Assembly (NCBI GenBank): GCA_900770925.1
Contig: CAAGLY010000013.1
Span: 26,016-90,015 of the forward strand
Origin: Bacilli bacterium
GTDB lineage: Bacteria > Bacillota_I > Bacilli_A > RFN20 > CAG-288
DNA: 64,000 nucleotides
Direction of reading: 5' to 3'
Shown here in pieces: positions 32,655 through 41,645 of this stretch. Under the pieces are notes generated by a model that was not told the DNA's origin, searched no databases, and saw only the letters and a list, made by a program, of their open reading frames with translations. The stretch's first letter is position 1, and the number at the start of each line of letters is the position of its first letter. Made by a program: the position numbers and the translations under genes.

Positions 32655-32683
32655 TTCAAGAAAGCGGTTAGATGTTTTATAGT
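32655..32683 (+). promoter_or_regulatory. promoter of galKT
   Basis: TTCAAG, a 17-base spacer and TATAGT. The start would be near 32690, about 20 bases before ATG, with the ribosome site AGGAG in the leader. Confidence 0.55.
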
Positions 32684-32709
32684 ATCATTCGGATTAGGAG
32701 AAAATTTTC

Positions 32710-33873
32710 ATGGATCTGAATCAACTCATTAAATCATTTGAAACAACATTCCCAGAAGCAGGAGAGCCTCGGTTATACAGGGCTCCCGGACGGGTGAACC
32801 TCATCGGAGAACACATCGACTATAACGGAGGACATGTCTTCCCCTGCGCCTTAAGCGTCGGAAACTATGGCGTAGTCTCTGACCGCGAAGACAAAGAACT
32901 TCATCTCTTCAGCGAAAACTTCGCTGATAAAGGCATCGTCATTTCCGATATCGGTTCCATCGAATACAGAAAAGAAGACGGCTGGACCAACTATGTCAAA
33001 GGCGTGGTCAAGGCCTTCCTTGATCACGGACACAAAATCAGCCATGGTTTTAATATCTATGTCAAAGGAAATATCCCCGGTTCCGGATTATCTTCAAGCG
33101 CTGCCTTGGAAGTCCTTGCTGCCACGATCCTCAATGACACGTTCTCCTTCGGATTAGACGGAACGACAATCTCCCTCTATTCCCAGGAAGCCGAGAACAA
33201 GTTCTGTGGCAGGAACTGCGGAATCAGGGATCAGTTCGCTTCGGCAAACGGAAAGAAGGATAGGGCACTTTTCTTAGACTGCGCTACGCTTAGCTGCACC
33301 TATGTCCCTCTCCATCTCAAAGGATATAAGATTATCGTTACAAACTCCAATAAGCCTCATAACTTAGTCACTTCCCACTACAACGACCGCAGAAAAGAGT
33401 GCGAGGAAGCTCTTCATGACTTACAGAAGGAACTGAAGATCAAGAACCTCTGTGAACTCACACCGGAAGAATTCGGAAAACATGAGCATCTGATCAAGAA
33501 CGATATCTGCCGTCAGCGTGCCAGATTCGCTGTCGAAGAGGAAGACCGGACAAAGAAAGCCGTTGTTGCTCTTCAGAATGATGACCTTCTCACTTTCGGC
33601 AGACTGATCAACGAATCCGGAGACGGACTACGTTATGCCTATGATGCCACCTGTAAAGAAATCGACATCCTTGTCGATGAGGCAAGAAAACAGGATGGAT
33701 GCATCGGTTCCCGTGAGACCGGAGGAGGTTGGGGAGGTAATACGATATCCATCGTCAAAGAAGATAAAGTCGATGCGTTTATCCTGAATGTAGGCAAAGC
33801 CTATAAGGAAAAGAGCGGACTGAGAGCAGACTTTTCCCTGCTTGATGTCGACGATGGCGGAAAGAGGCTCTGA
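32710..33873 (+). CDS. galK: galactokinase
   Basis: Phosphorylates galactose to galactose 1-phosphate, first step of the Leloir pathway. GHMP-kinase marks: PGRVNLIGEHIDYNGG near residue 26, the ATP loop PGSGLSSSAALE near 118 and the C-terminal GGGWGG motif near 344 (usual form GAGFGG). The motif GIMDQF is encoded with AGG for Met (33226-33228). Arg in PGRVNL is CGG, in SRE CGT. Length 387 aa is typical. The stop overlaps the galT start (TGATG). Confidence 0.96.
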   Translation: MDLNQLIKSFETTFPEAGEPRLYRAPGRVNLIGEHIDYNGGHVFPCALSVGNYGVVSDREDKELHLFSENFADKGIVISDIGSIEYRKEDGWTNYVKGVVKAFLDHGHKISHGFNIYVKGNIPGSGLSSSAALEVLAATILNDTFSFGLDGTTISLYSQEAENKFCGRNCGIRDQFASANGKKDRALFLDCATLSCTYVPLHLKGYKIIVTNSNKPHNLVTSHYNDRRKECEEALHDLQKELKIKNLCELTPEEFGKHEHLIKNDICRQRARFAVEEEDRTKKAVVALQNDDLLTFGRLINESGDGLRYAYDATCKEIDILVDEARKQDGCIGSRETGGGWGGNTISIVKEDKVDAFILNVGKAYKEKSGLRADFSLLDVDDGGKRL

Positions 33874-35381
33874 TGAATATCCACTCTAGTATCAAGAAGC
33901 TGGCTTCCTATGCCTTAAACAAGCAGCTGATCAGTCAAGAAGAGTATTACTACAGCATCAACCTTCTTTTGGATGTCCTTGATTTAGATGAGTTCGAAGA
34001 TGACGGAAAAGAATACAGGAATGTCTCTTTGGAAGAGACATTAACAGAAATACTTGATTACGCCTACGAAAAGAAAATCCTCAAGGAAAACAGTGTCGTC
34101 TATCAGGATCTGCTAACCGCGAAAATCAGGAACTGTTTTACTCCCCGTCCGGATGAAGTGGTCCGCAAATTCAATGAACTAGAAAAAGTCGGTTCTGAAA
34201 AGGCAACTGATTATTTCTATAACCTATCCATCAATAGCGACTATATCAGGTCTTATCGTATTGAGAAAGATCTCAGCTGGAAGACACCCTCTCCATACGG
34301 AGATTTAGATATCACCATCAATCTTTCTAAACCGGAAAAAGATCCTAAAGCCATCGCTGCTGCAAAGTTGAGGAAACAGACGAGCTATCCAAAGTGCTTC
34401 CTCTGCAAAGAGAACAGGGGATACCGGGGCACCCTTACTCATCCGGCAAGAGAAACAATCCGATACATTCCGCTCAAATTATCCGGAGGAGACTATTATC
34501 TCCAGTACTCGCCTTACTCTTATTATCCAGAGCACTGCATTGTCTTCAACAAAGAACATATCCCTAGGATAGTCAACCGGAAGACCTTCGAGCACTTAGT
34601 GGACTTTGTCGACCTTTTCCCGCATTACAGGCTTGGTTCTAACGCAGACCTTCCTATCGTCGGAGGAAGTATCCTGACTCACGATCACTACCAAGGCGGG
34701 AGATATATCTTCCCGATGTTCTTAGCAAAGGATGTTTTCTCTTTCACGTTCAAAGGATATGAAAACATTAAGGCAAGCTATCTTTACTGGCCTCTTTCCG
34801 TTATCCGTCTGAAAGCAGAAAACAAAGAAGAACTCATCAATCTCTCTGATAAGATTCTGAACTGCTGGCGTGAATATAGTGATGAGAGCTGCTTCATTCT
34901 CGCTCACACAGACAGCACTCCTCATAACACAATCACTCCTATTCTTCATAAAGAAGGAAACGAATTCATCAGGGATTTGACTCTTAGAAACAACATCACG
35001 ACAGAACAGTATCCATTAGGTGTCTACCATCCGCATCAGGAATACTGGAACATCAAAAAAGAGAATATCGGTCTTATCGAAGTCATGGGCCGTGCTATTC
35101 TTCCTTCCCGTCTGAAAGAGGAAAGGAAAATCGTTGCAGAAAGGGTCAAAGACGGAAAAGACCTGAACGAGAATCCAAGTGTTGCAAAGCATACTTCTTG
35201 GTTAAACCAGTTCCAGGATCGTTTCAACGGAAAACAAAGCCTAAAAGAAATCGATTCTATCTTGGAAGAGGAAATCGGTCATACCTTCCAACATGTCCTT
35301 GAATGTGCCGGTGTCTATAAGCAAAACGAAGAAGGATATGAAGGCGTAAAGCGTTTTATCCAGTTCGTCAACAAAGACTAG
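33873..35381 (+). CDS. galT: UDP-glucose-hexose-1-phosphate uridylyltransferase, class II
   Basis: Exchanges UMP between UDP-glucose and galactose 1-phosphate. At 502 aa it belongs to the long Firmicutes class II, not the 350-aa E. coli type. Marks: NRGYRGTLTHPARETIRYI near 185-200 and GGSILTHDHYQGGRY near 265-278. It is translationally coupled to galK. GalE, which completes the pathway, is encoded far away at 54286. Confidence 0.94.
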   Translation: MNIHSSIKKLASYALNKQLISQEEYYYSINLLLDVLDLDEFEDDGKEYRNVSLEETLTEILDYAYEKKILKENSVVYQDLLTAKIRNCFTPRPDEVVRKFNELEKVGSEKATDYFYNLSINSDYIRSYRIEKDLSWKTPSPYGDLDITINLSKPEKDPKAIAAAKLRKQTSYPKCFLCKENRGYRGTLTHPARETIRYIPLKLSGGDYYLQYSPYSYYPEHCIVFNKEHIPRIVNRKTFEHLVDFVDLFPHYRLGSNADLPIVGGSILTHDHYQGGRYIFPMFLAKDVFSFTFKGYENIKASYLYWPLSVIRLKAENKEELINLSDKILNCWREYSDESCFILAHTDSTPHNTITPILHKEGNEFIRDLTLRNNITTEQYPLGVYHPHQEYWNIKKENIGLIEVMGRAILPSRLKEERKIVAERVKDGKDLNENPSVAKHTSWLNQFQDRFNGKQSLKEIDSILEEEIGHTFQHVLECAGVYKQNEEGYEGVKRFIQFVNKD

Positions 35382-35399
35382 CCAATCATCACCGAAAGA

Positions 35400-35427
35400 A
35401 AGGCCGCCCTACAAGGCGGCTTTTTCA
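35400..35427 (+). terminator. intrinsic terminator of galKT
   Basis: GCCGCC ctacaa GGCGGC followed by TTTTT. Confidence 0.88.
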
Positions 35428-35463
35428 AAAAAATTCCGGAAGAGGGTGCCCGGAACTTTTTTG
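35428..35463 (-). terminator. intrinsic terminator of the rhamnoside operon
   Basis: On the minus strand AAAGTTCCGG, a loop, TCCGGAATTTTTT; it lies 25 bp past the rhaD stop codon. Confidence 0.8.
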
Positions 35464-35487
35464 TGTTCCATCGTATTCTATAGATTA

Positions 35488-36339
35488 TTAATGATTTTCT
35501 TTTACAGAAAGGAAATCCCAGCGAACAATATTTTCGAGTTTAAAGAGATGAATCAGCTCTAACCTATTTTCGTCCGTGATGGTGTTAATAATTTTCCGTT
35601 CACCAATCAGGTTGTAGATCTGTGCTGCTTTTTCAACAGTTTCAATCAAACCGAAAGTTTCATCCAGAGTCTTACCAGCCCCATAAATACCATGTCCTGC
35701 CCAGACAACAATGCGGAAGCTCTTCCTCTTTTCAGCAGTGGCCTGACCAATCGAATCGGTTCCACAGAGCATCCAAGGAAGAACACCAACCCCTTCTGGA
35801 TAAACGACGATGCATTCGGTAGACCTCTGCCATAAAGTATGCGAGAACTTAGCTTCATCCAGTGGATGGACATAGGTCCTTGCAAGAAGGTTCGTCGGGT
35901 GGCAATGCCTGACAACACGATGCTCTGGATCTTTTTCAAGACGTGCCCTATGGGACATCAAATGGGCAGGAAGCTCGGAAGTAAATCTTCCACCATCTTT
36001 ATATCCCCATAAGAGTTCGGCATTCTGTCCGTCTTTGGCAATGCGGATGATTCCAACATTGTTTTCCGGATCTCCTTCGATGTTCTTCAAATACTTTCCT
36101 GTACCTGTGACTAAGAAAATCTTTCCTGCTAGTTTGCTTGCATTTAAAGAAGAACGATTTACGCCAGCAAAAGGAATCACACGGATAACATGATTCAAAT
36201 CCAAGTATTCCTTTACTTCCTCTTCTTTCAACAGATAGGAAATATTTCCACCATTTCTTTCATCCCATCCAAGGCGGTACCTATTCGATGCCGTCTTCTC
36301 AAACTCGACTAAAAAAGGTGCTTTTAAAATATCTTTCAT
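35488..36339 (-). CDS. rhaD: rhamnulose-1-phosphate aldolase
   Basis: Class II zinc aldolase that splits rhamnulose 1-phosphate into dihydroxyacetone phosphate and lactaldehyde. The zinc ligands are seen in RHCHPTNLLA near residue 139 and in WAGHGIYGAG near 212. GNISYLLK near 30 fits the GNxS phosphate-binding segment. Length 283 aa is close to the E. coli enzyme (about 275). It is the last gene of the rhamnoside operon, starting 3 bp after rhaA ends. The order rhaB-rhaA-rhaD is the classical one. Confidence 0.94.
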   Translation of the reverse strand: MKDILKAPFLVEFEKTASNRYRLGWDERNGGNISYLLKEEEVKEYLDLNHVIRVIPFAGVNRSSLNASKLAGKIFLVTGTGKYLKNIEGDPENNVGIIRIAKDGQNAELLWGYKDGGRFTSELPAHLMSHRARLEKDPEHRVVRHCHPTNLLARTYVHPLDEAKFSHTLWQRSTECIVVYPEGVGVLPWMLCGTDSIGQATAEKRKSFRIVVWAGHGIYGAGKTLDETFGLIETVEKAAQIYNLIGERKIINTITDENRLELIHLFKLENIVRWDFLSVKENH

Positions 36340-36342
36340 TTT

Positions 36343-37608
36343 TTATCTCCGTTTCGATAAGACATCATTTTCATACCGAATTGCTTCCGTATAGTAGTCT
36401 TCTTCTAATCCCTGGCGAAGCAGATATTCCTGCCAGATTGCAGAGAAGGGAAGCCTCTTTGCTCTTTCCTGTAGGAACCTAAGTTTCGAGAAGTCTGCTT
36501 CATCCTGAAGGGTTTTCCTCTCTTCATTGGGAAGTGTAGCAGCATAGAGAAGTGCTTTCTGCCTAGACCGTTCGCCAGTGACCCATGCAATAATACGGTT
36601 GATAGAGGCATCGAAATAATCCAGTCCGATAATGACTCTCTGATCCGCATGATTCCGGATGATTTCTTTTGCGACTTCTTTTAATTCATCATCAAAGAGA
36701 ACAACGTGATCGGAATCCCAACGGACAGGACGTGAAACATGAAGAGCAACCTTATCATGGAAGGCAAGAAGAGCAGAGATCTTGTCCGAGACATACTCTG
36801 TCGGATGATAGTGTCCCCTGTCCCTCAGACAGGAAATATGGTTCCTAGCAGCATAGTTCTGATAGAATTCATTGCTTCCGACCGTAAAGGATTCCAGTCC
36901 AATACCAAAAGTCTTCGATTCAACAGCCGGGAGAACATATTTCTTATCATAAGGATAAGAAAGAATTTCATCTAAGGACTTCTTTAAACGAAGACGTGGA
37001 TTCAAACGATCCGCAGGAACATCCTTATAGCCATCTGGAATCCAGATATCCATTAAGGCCTGGGTATGGAACGCTTTTCCTAATTCCTCTGTGATCTTAA
37101 GACAGGAAATACCATGCCGGACCCAAAACTCACGGACATTCTCATTTGGAGAAGATAAGGTCAGATTATCTTTCACCATCGGATGTGAAAAATAAGTCGG
37201 ATTAAAGTCTAAACCTGCTAAGCCGATTTCCTTTCCAAACTCAATCCATGGCTTGAAGTAATCAATGGTGTACTCATCACGGTCCACCTTTCCTTTATCC
37301 TTTCCTAAGAAGGCATAGGAAGCATGAAGATTCAAGCGTTTGACACCTGGCCTTAAAAAGAAAGCCTCTTTGATATCTGCCCTAAGTTCTTCTGGTGTCC
37401 GGGCACGTCCTTTGTAATTTCCCGTTGTCTGGATTCCACCAGCAAGAGAATCCGAACCATCAAATCCTAAAACATCATTGCCTTGCCAGCAATGAACAGA
37501 GACCGGAATCTTAGCGACACGTTCTATCGCCTTCTCCGTATCAATTCCGAATTCAGCATATTCTTTCCTTGCTTCCTGGTAATTCTTCTCAATCTGTTCT
37601 TTATTCAT
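36343..37608 (-). CDS. rhaA: L-rhamnose isomerase
   Basis: Converts L-rhamnose to L-rhamnulose with a divalent metal in a TIM barrel. Marks: SVHCWQGNDVLGFDG near 37-50, HGISCLKITEELG near 170, GHYHPTE near 285 and HVSRPVRWDSDHVV near 305. Length 421 aa is typical. AGG codons lie just before and after Asp in the LMDMGHYHPTE segment, where hydrophobic residues are usual, while the two invariant Arg of SRPVRWD use CGT. It sits between rhaB and rhaD with gaps of 2 and 3 bp. Confidence 0.96.
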   Translation of the reverse strand: MNKEQIEKNYQEARKEYAEFGIDTEKAIERVAKIPVSVHCWQGNDVLGFDGSDSLAGGIQTTGNYKGRARTPEELRADIKEAFFLRPGVKRLNLHASYAFLGKDKGKVDRDEYTIDYFKPWIEFGKEIGLAGLDFNPTYFSHPMVKDNLTLSSPNENVREFWVRHGISCLKITEELGKAFHTQALMDIWIPDGYKDVPADRLNPRLRLKKSLDEILSYPYDKKYVLPAVESKTFGIGLESFTVGSNEFYQNYAARNHISCLRDRGHYHPTEYVSDKISALLAFHDKVALHVSRPVRWDSDHVVLFDDELKEVAKEIIRNHADQRVIIGLDYFDASINRIIAWVTGERSRQKALLYAATLPNEERKTLQDEADFSKLRFLQERAKRLPFSAIWQEYLLRQGLEEDYYTEAIRYENDVLSKRR

Positions 37609-37610
37609 TC

Positions 37611-39071
37611 TTATTCTCCTTTATGAATTACTTTTTGATAAGACTCATATTTTTGTTTCCAATCTTCAACATCTTCCGGATAGAAGATCTGGCTATCAAT
37701 AGACCTTCCAATCGCTTCTCTAGCTTCTACCCTGTTTTTGTAGACGCCATGATGAAGAAATTGACATACACTATTTCCAAGAACAGTCGACTCACTGGAA
37801 CCAGTCACTACTCTTCTTGCTAAAGAATTCGCCGTATACTGATTTAGAACGGAGGCTTGATTCCCGCCTCCGACAATCAATAGGGAATCTAGTTCCTGGC
37901 CTGTCAGAGCCAGAAGCTTATCGAAGATTGTCTTATAGGCAAGTGCCATAGAAACATAAATCCTCTTCCTCCTTTCACCAGGAGAGGCGGGCTTCTTCTG
38001 ACCCGTCTTTTCAAGATAAGAATCAATTTTTCTTAGCCTGTCACCTGGTGTTTCAAAAAGCGGATCATCCACATCAAGATAGGAATCCATATCCCCTGCC
38101 TTAAGAACTAGATCCTTGATTTCACTAACGGAAATCGGAATACCTTTTTTCTCGTAATCCTTTCTTGTTTCGTTCATCAAGAACCTTCCCATCGTATTTT
38201 TCAGGAAACGAATACTAGACCCGTATCCTATTTCATTTGTAAAGTTGGCTTTATATGTATCTTCATTTTTTATTGGTGTTTTTATTTCTGTTCCTAGAAG
38301 TGACCATGTTCCAGAGGATAGATAGGCGAACGGATGCTTTCCATTTGCACCAAGCACTGCACTCCCCGTATCATGGGTACAAACGGCAAGAACAGGAAGA
38401 GAACGATTCCTGCCTTGGGGAAGAAACTCCTTCTTCCTGACTCCGTATACTTCTCCAGGATAAATCCTTCTTGGAAAGATGCTCTCTGGAACGCCTATCT
38501 GGCTCAAAAGTCCAGAAGATATTTTCTTCTCCTTCTGGTCATAAAGAGCAGTCGTTGAAGCATTCGTTTCTTCCCTTCTTTTCTCCCCTGTCAGAAGATA
38601 AGCAATCAAATCCGGAATTAACAGAAGAGTGCTGACATCTTTGAAATCGGTCTTTTCCTGATAGAGCTGATATATCGTATTGAAATGCCTGTTCTGTATT
38701 CCGGTTACGGAATAGATATCAAGATAAGTTATCTTCTTCAGCAGTTCTTTCTGACTCTGAATCGATTTTTCATTCCGATAGCAAAGAGGATCCTGAATCA
38801 GTTTTCCTTTTTTATCCAAGAGTCCGTAATCCACACCCCAGGTATCAATACCAACAGAAGCGACATCTGGATATTTTCGAATTGCGCTCTTGATTCCATC
38901 TACAACATTAGAAAACAGGAACGAGAAATCCCATCGTAGACTTCCCTTTTTATCCCGGTAAGTATGATTCGAAAACCGGTGGATTTCTTCATAGGAAAGG
39001 ATGCCATGTTCTTCCTTAACAACCCTGACTCTTCCAGAAGTCGCACCAAGATCAATGGAAATTACTCTCAT
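37611..39071 (-). CDS. rhaB: rhamnulokinase
   Basis: FGGY-family kinase making rhamnulose 1-phosphate. The start at ATG 39071 gives MRVISIDLGATSGRV, as in the family; an upstream TTG in the same frame is less likely. Phosphate loop DLGATSGR at 7-14, THDTGSAVLG near 233 and IVGGGNQASVLNQYTANSLA near 390-410. In SGRVM the Arg is AGA and the Met AGG. 486 aa is normal. The GH78 gene lies 13 bp upstream and rhaA 2 bp downstream. Confidence 0.94.
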   Translation of the reverse strand: MRVISIDLGATSGRVRVVKEEHGILSYEEIHRFSNHTYRDKKGSLRWDFSFLFSNVVDGIKSAIRKYPDVASVGIDTWGVDYGLLDKKGKLIQDPLCYRNEKSIQSQKELLKKITYLDIYSVTGIQNRHFNTIYQLYQEKTDFKDVSTLLLIPDLIAYLLTGEKRREETNASTTALYDQKEKKISSGLLSQIGVPESIFPRRIYPGEVYGVRKKEFLPQGRNRSLPVLAVCTHDTGSAVLGANGKHPFAYLSSGTWSLLGTEIKTPIKNEDTYKANFTNEIGYGSSIRFLKNTMGRFLMNETRKDYEKKGIPISVSEIKDLVLKAGDMDSYLDVDDPLFETPGDRLRKIDSYLEKTGQKKPASPGERRKRIYVSMALAYKTIFDKLLALTGQELDSLLIVGGGNQASVLNQYTANSLARRVVTGSSESTVLGNSVCQFLHHGVYKNRVEAREAIGRSIDSQIFYPEDVEDWKQKYESYQKVIHKGE

Positions 39072-39084
39072 TTTAAACGCCTTT

Positions 39085-41643
39085 TTATTCAACTTCTATT
39101 TCATGCAAGCCAGACCCTAAGGTCTGTTTCATATCTTGATAAACAAATTCAGCAGTCGTATTGGATGGAACATTTATCGTAAAGATCCTCTTCCCCCCCA
39201 TCTTCTTCCAAGAAGAGGAAACCGTTCCATAAATGCTATGGTAACTAGCGCTTGCATAGTCAATACTCGGACCGATCCTCGGTTCAATACAGAAATGATT
39301 CTGTCCTTCTACCTTGATTCCGCACCTTCCTTTGTACAGCCATTCGACCCTAGCTCCCTTTGAATAGTGATTCAAAGAAGCAATTCCCTTCTGGGACTTT
39401 GGTCCTTCCCATCCTTCCCAGACCGTCGTTGTATCATTCTTAGCCATGAACAGCCATCCCGGCCTTTCTTCGTTCAAGAGAAGCTTATAACAAGCGTTTA
39501 AATCATACTTTGCCAAAACCTCTAGGATAAAGGGAGTCGAAAGGAACCCAGTTCCCAAACGATACCGATAGTTCTCAAGGGCTTGAATGAGTCTCTTCTT
39601 AGCAAATTCGGTGTCTTTTTCATCTAAAAGATTAAAGTAAAGAGGACGGACAAGATTTGCTTGCCGATCCGTATCAAGAGGATAGGCTTTTGTATGACGA
39701 AGAGCCTGATAGGAATGCTTAACGTGTTCTGAAATAGAAAGATAATAATCCGAAGCTTCCTTATCCTTTAGAATCAGAGCAATCTCGCTCCTATATTTCC
39801 TCCTTGCAGAAGTATAAGCCGTGGAAACCTCTGGATGCGGAGAGGCAAAATCAACCCAGTTGAATGCACAGACATCATTAGGCTCTGCCCATTCTCCATA
39901 GGACTGTCCTTTTGCAACAGCCCACTTCCGGTCTTTATGGGAAAGATGCAAAGGCTTCTGATAAAAGCCTCCCCATTTTCCAATACGATGAATCCTAAAG
40001 GAAGCATACTTCTTCCTCTTTGGATAAAGTTCTTTCAGCAATCGCTCATCTCCATACCTCTTATAAAAACGGTAAGGAATCAAAATACCAGCATCTGCCC
40101 AGCCAACCGATCCATTCCTAGTTACCCTGAACCAGTCCTCATTTGAAAAAGGAACAATCTGTCCTAATTTTCCGTTTTTTCTCTGTTCGTCAAAAAGATC
40201 ATTGAGATGCTTTCTAGCAAAAGGAGCATAGTTTGTCCTATAGCTTGCGGTATTAAAGAAAACCTGGCTATCTCCTGTCCATCCCATTCTTTCCCGAGTT
40301 GGACAATCGGTCGGAATATCAATCGTGTTTCCTCTCCTAGAACGAAGGGTATTATGTGCAAAGATATTTAAAAGAAGATTCGAACACTGGAAATTTCCTG
40401 TTACTTCACAATCCGAATAAACTGCAATGGCAGTCCTTTCGGAAATTTTGGTTGATTCCTCTTTGACAATAGAAGCATAGCGGAAACCACCGAAGAAATA
40501 CGCAGTGTGATAATGATTCACACCCTCTTTCAAGATTAGATGAATTTCCTGCAGAGGAGTCGGTTTTCCTTTATAGTGGCATTGAATGTTACGCAATGTC
40601 AGCTCTCCATCCTCATCAAGAAGTTCACCGAGGGCAATATCGACCTTCTGTCCTTTCTTTCCTTCGATGACAAGATCCACATAACCAGCAATATTCTCCG
40701 GGAACTTCACAAGCCTTTTCCCAGACTTGGTTGTTACCACAGAAACCGGAGCAAAAGTTTCTTTTTCTTTGACAGCTACATTATTCGAAAAAGCAAAAGG
40801 AGCTTGGAACTTGTTGACTCTTCGTGCTGTGCCTTGATAGCTTGGTTTTTTATTGAAATCATAGACTTCTCCATCTCTTAAGTCTGCAAAAGAGAGCGGA
40901 CCATCCTTACTCCAGCACTCCTTACCATCACTCAGAACGACTTCTTTCGAGCCATCTTGGTAAAAGACCTCCAGCTGATAGAAAAGCTTCGTCTGCTTTC
41001 CGTAAGTATTCTGTCGTCCCTTGGCGCCATTGTGGCCACGATACCAACCATCTGCTAGTTCTGCTGTAAGGGTGTTTTCTCCTTCTTTTAAGAGATTCGT
41101 AACATCATAAACCTGTACTTGCAAGCGATGCTTATAGTCGGTAGATCCTGGGGCAAGAACAAAGTCGCCTGCTTTTTCCCCATTGAGGAAAATACGATAT
41201 AATCCATAGGAAGTTGCGTAGAGACGTGCTAAGACAGGCTTCTTCAGATTAAATACTTTTTTGAAATAATCGACTGGGTAGGAAGTCTTCCGTTTCGGAG
41301 AATAGTCTCCGGTGATGAAGGAAGCCAAAAAATCTTCTTTCTTCAAAAGTCCCCTTTCAAAAAAGTTTTCTTCACTGTAATCATCATCCCTATCCTTCTC
41401 ATCATAGAGTTTAATCCGGAACGAAACTCTTTCCCGGCTATGCAAATCAAAAGGAACATCATAATGCCTATTGGATGAGAAGACTTTGCCTGTTGAATAA
41501 TGTGTACCTAGAGAAGAGGTAAATTCAATTTCAAAGGCAGTCTGCTTTTCTCCGCCTTCATCATTCCAGAAAATACGCGGATGGGAGATGGATAGACCAA
41601 GTGGATTTCTCAAATACTCCGTCTGTATGTGAATAGCTTTCAT
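39085..41643 (-). CDS. alpha-L-rhamnosidase, GH78 family
   Basis: Releases terminal L-rhamnose from rhamnosides. 852 aa from the ATG at 41643, which has TTGGGGAG upstream. The N-terminal beta domains start NPLGLSISHPRIFW, the accessory carbohydrate-binding region contains YATSYGLYRIFLNG and ADGWYRGHNG, and the catalytic (alpha/alpha)6 barrel has DCPTRERMGWTGDSQVF near 450 with the acidic residues of the active site. There is no signal peptide, so it acts in the cytoplasm on imported glycosides. It begins 2 bp after the transporter gene ends. Confidence 0.94.
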   Translation of the reverse strand: MKAIHIQTEYLRNPLGLSISHPRIFWNDEGGEKQTAFEIEFTSSLGTHYSTGKVFSSNRHYDVPFDLHSRERVSFRIKLYDEKDRDDDYSEENFFERGLLKKEDFLASFITGDYSPKRKTSYPVDYFKKVFNLKKPVLARLYATSYGLYRIFLNGEKAGDFVLAPGSTDYKHRLQVQVYDVTNLLKEGENTLTAELADGWYRGHNGAKGRQNTYGKQTKLFYQLEVFYQDGSKEVVLSDGKECWSKDGPLSFADLRDGEVYDFNKKPSYQGTARRVNKFQAPFAFSNNVAVKEKETFAPVSVVTTKSGKRLVKFPENIAGYVDLVIEGKKGQKVDIALGELLDEDGELTLRNIQCHYKGKPTPLQEIHLILKEGVNHYHTAYFFGGFRYASIVKEESTKISERTAIAVYSDCEVTGNFQCSNLLLNIFAHNTLRSRRGNTIDIPTDCPTRERMGWTGDSQVFFNTASYRTNYAPFARKHLNDLFDEQRKNGKLGQIVPFSNEDWFRVTRNGSVGWADAGILIPYRFYKRYGDERLLKELYPKRKKYASFRIHRIGKWGGFYQKPLHLSHKDRKWAVAKGQSYGEWAEPNDVCAFNWVDFASPHPEVSTAYTSARRKYRSEIALILKDKEASDYYLSISEHVKHSYQALRHTKAYPLDTDRQANLVRPLYFNLLDEKDTEFAKKRLIQALENYRYRLGTGFLSTPFILEVLAKYDLNACYKLLLNEERPGWLFMAKNDTTTVWEGWEGPKSQKGIASLNHYSKGARVEWLYKGRCGIKVEGQNHFCIEPRIGPSIDYASASYHSIYGTVSSSWKKMGGKRIFTINVPSNTTAEFVYQDMKQTLGSGLHEIEVE

Positions 41644-41645
41644 GT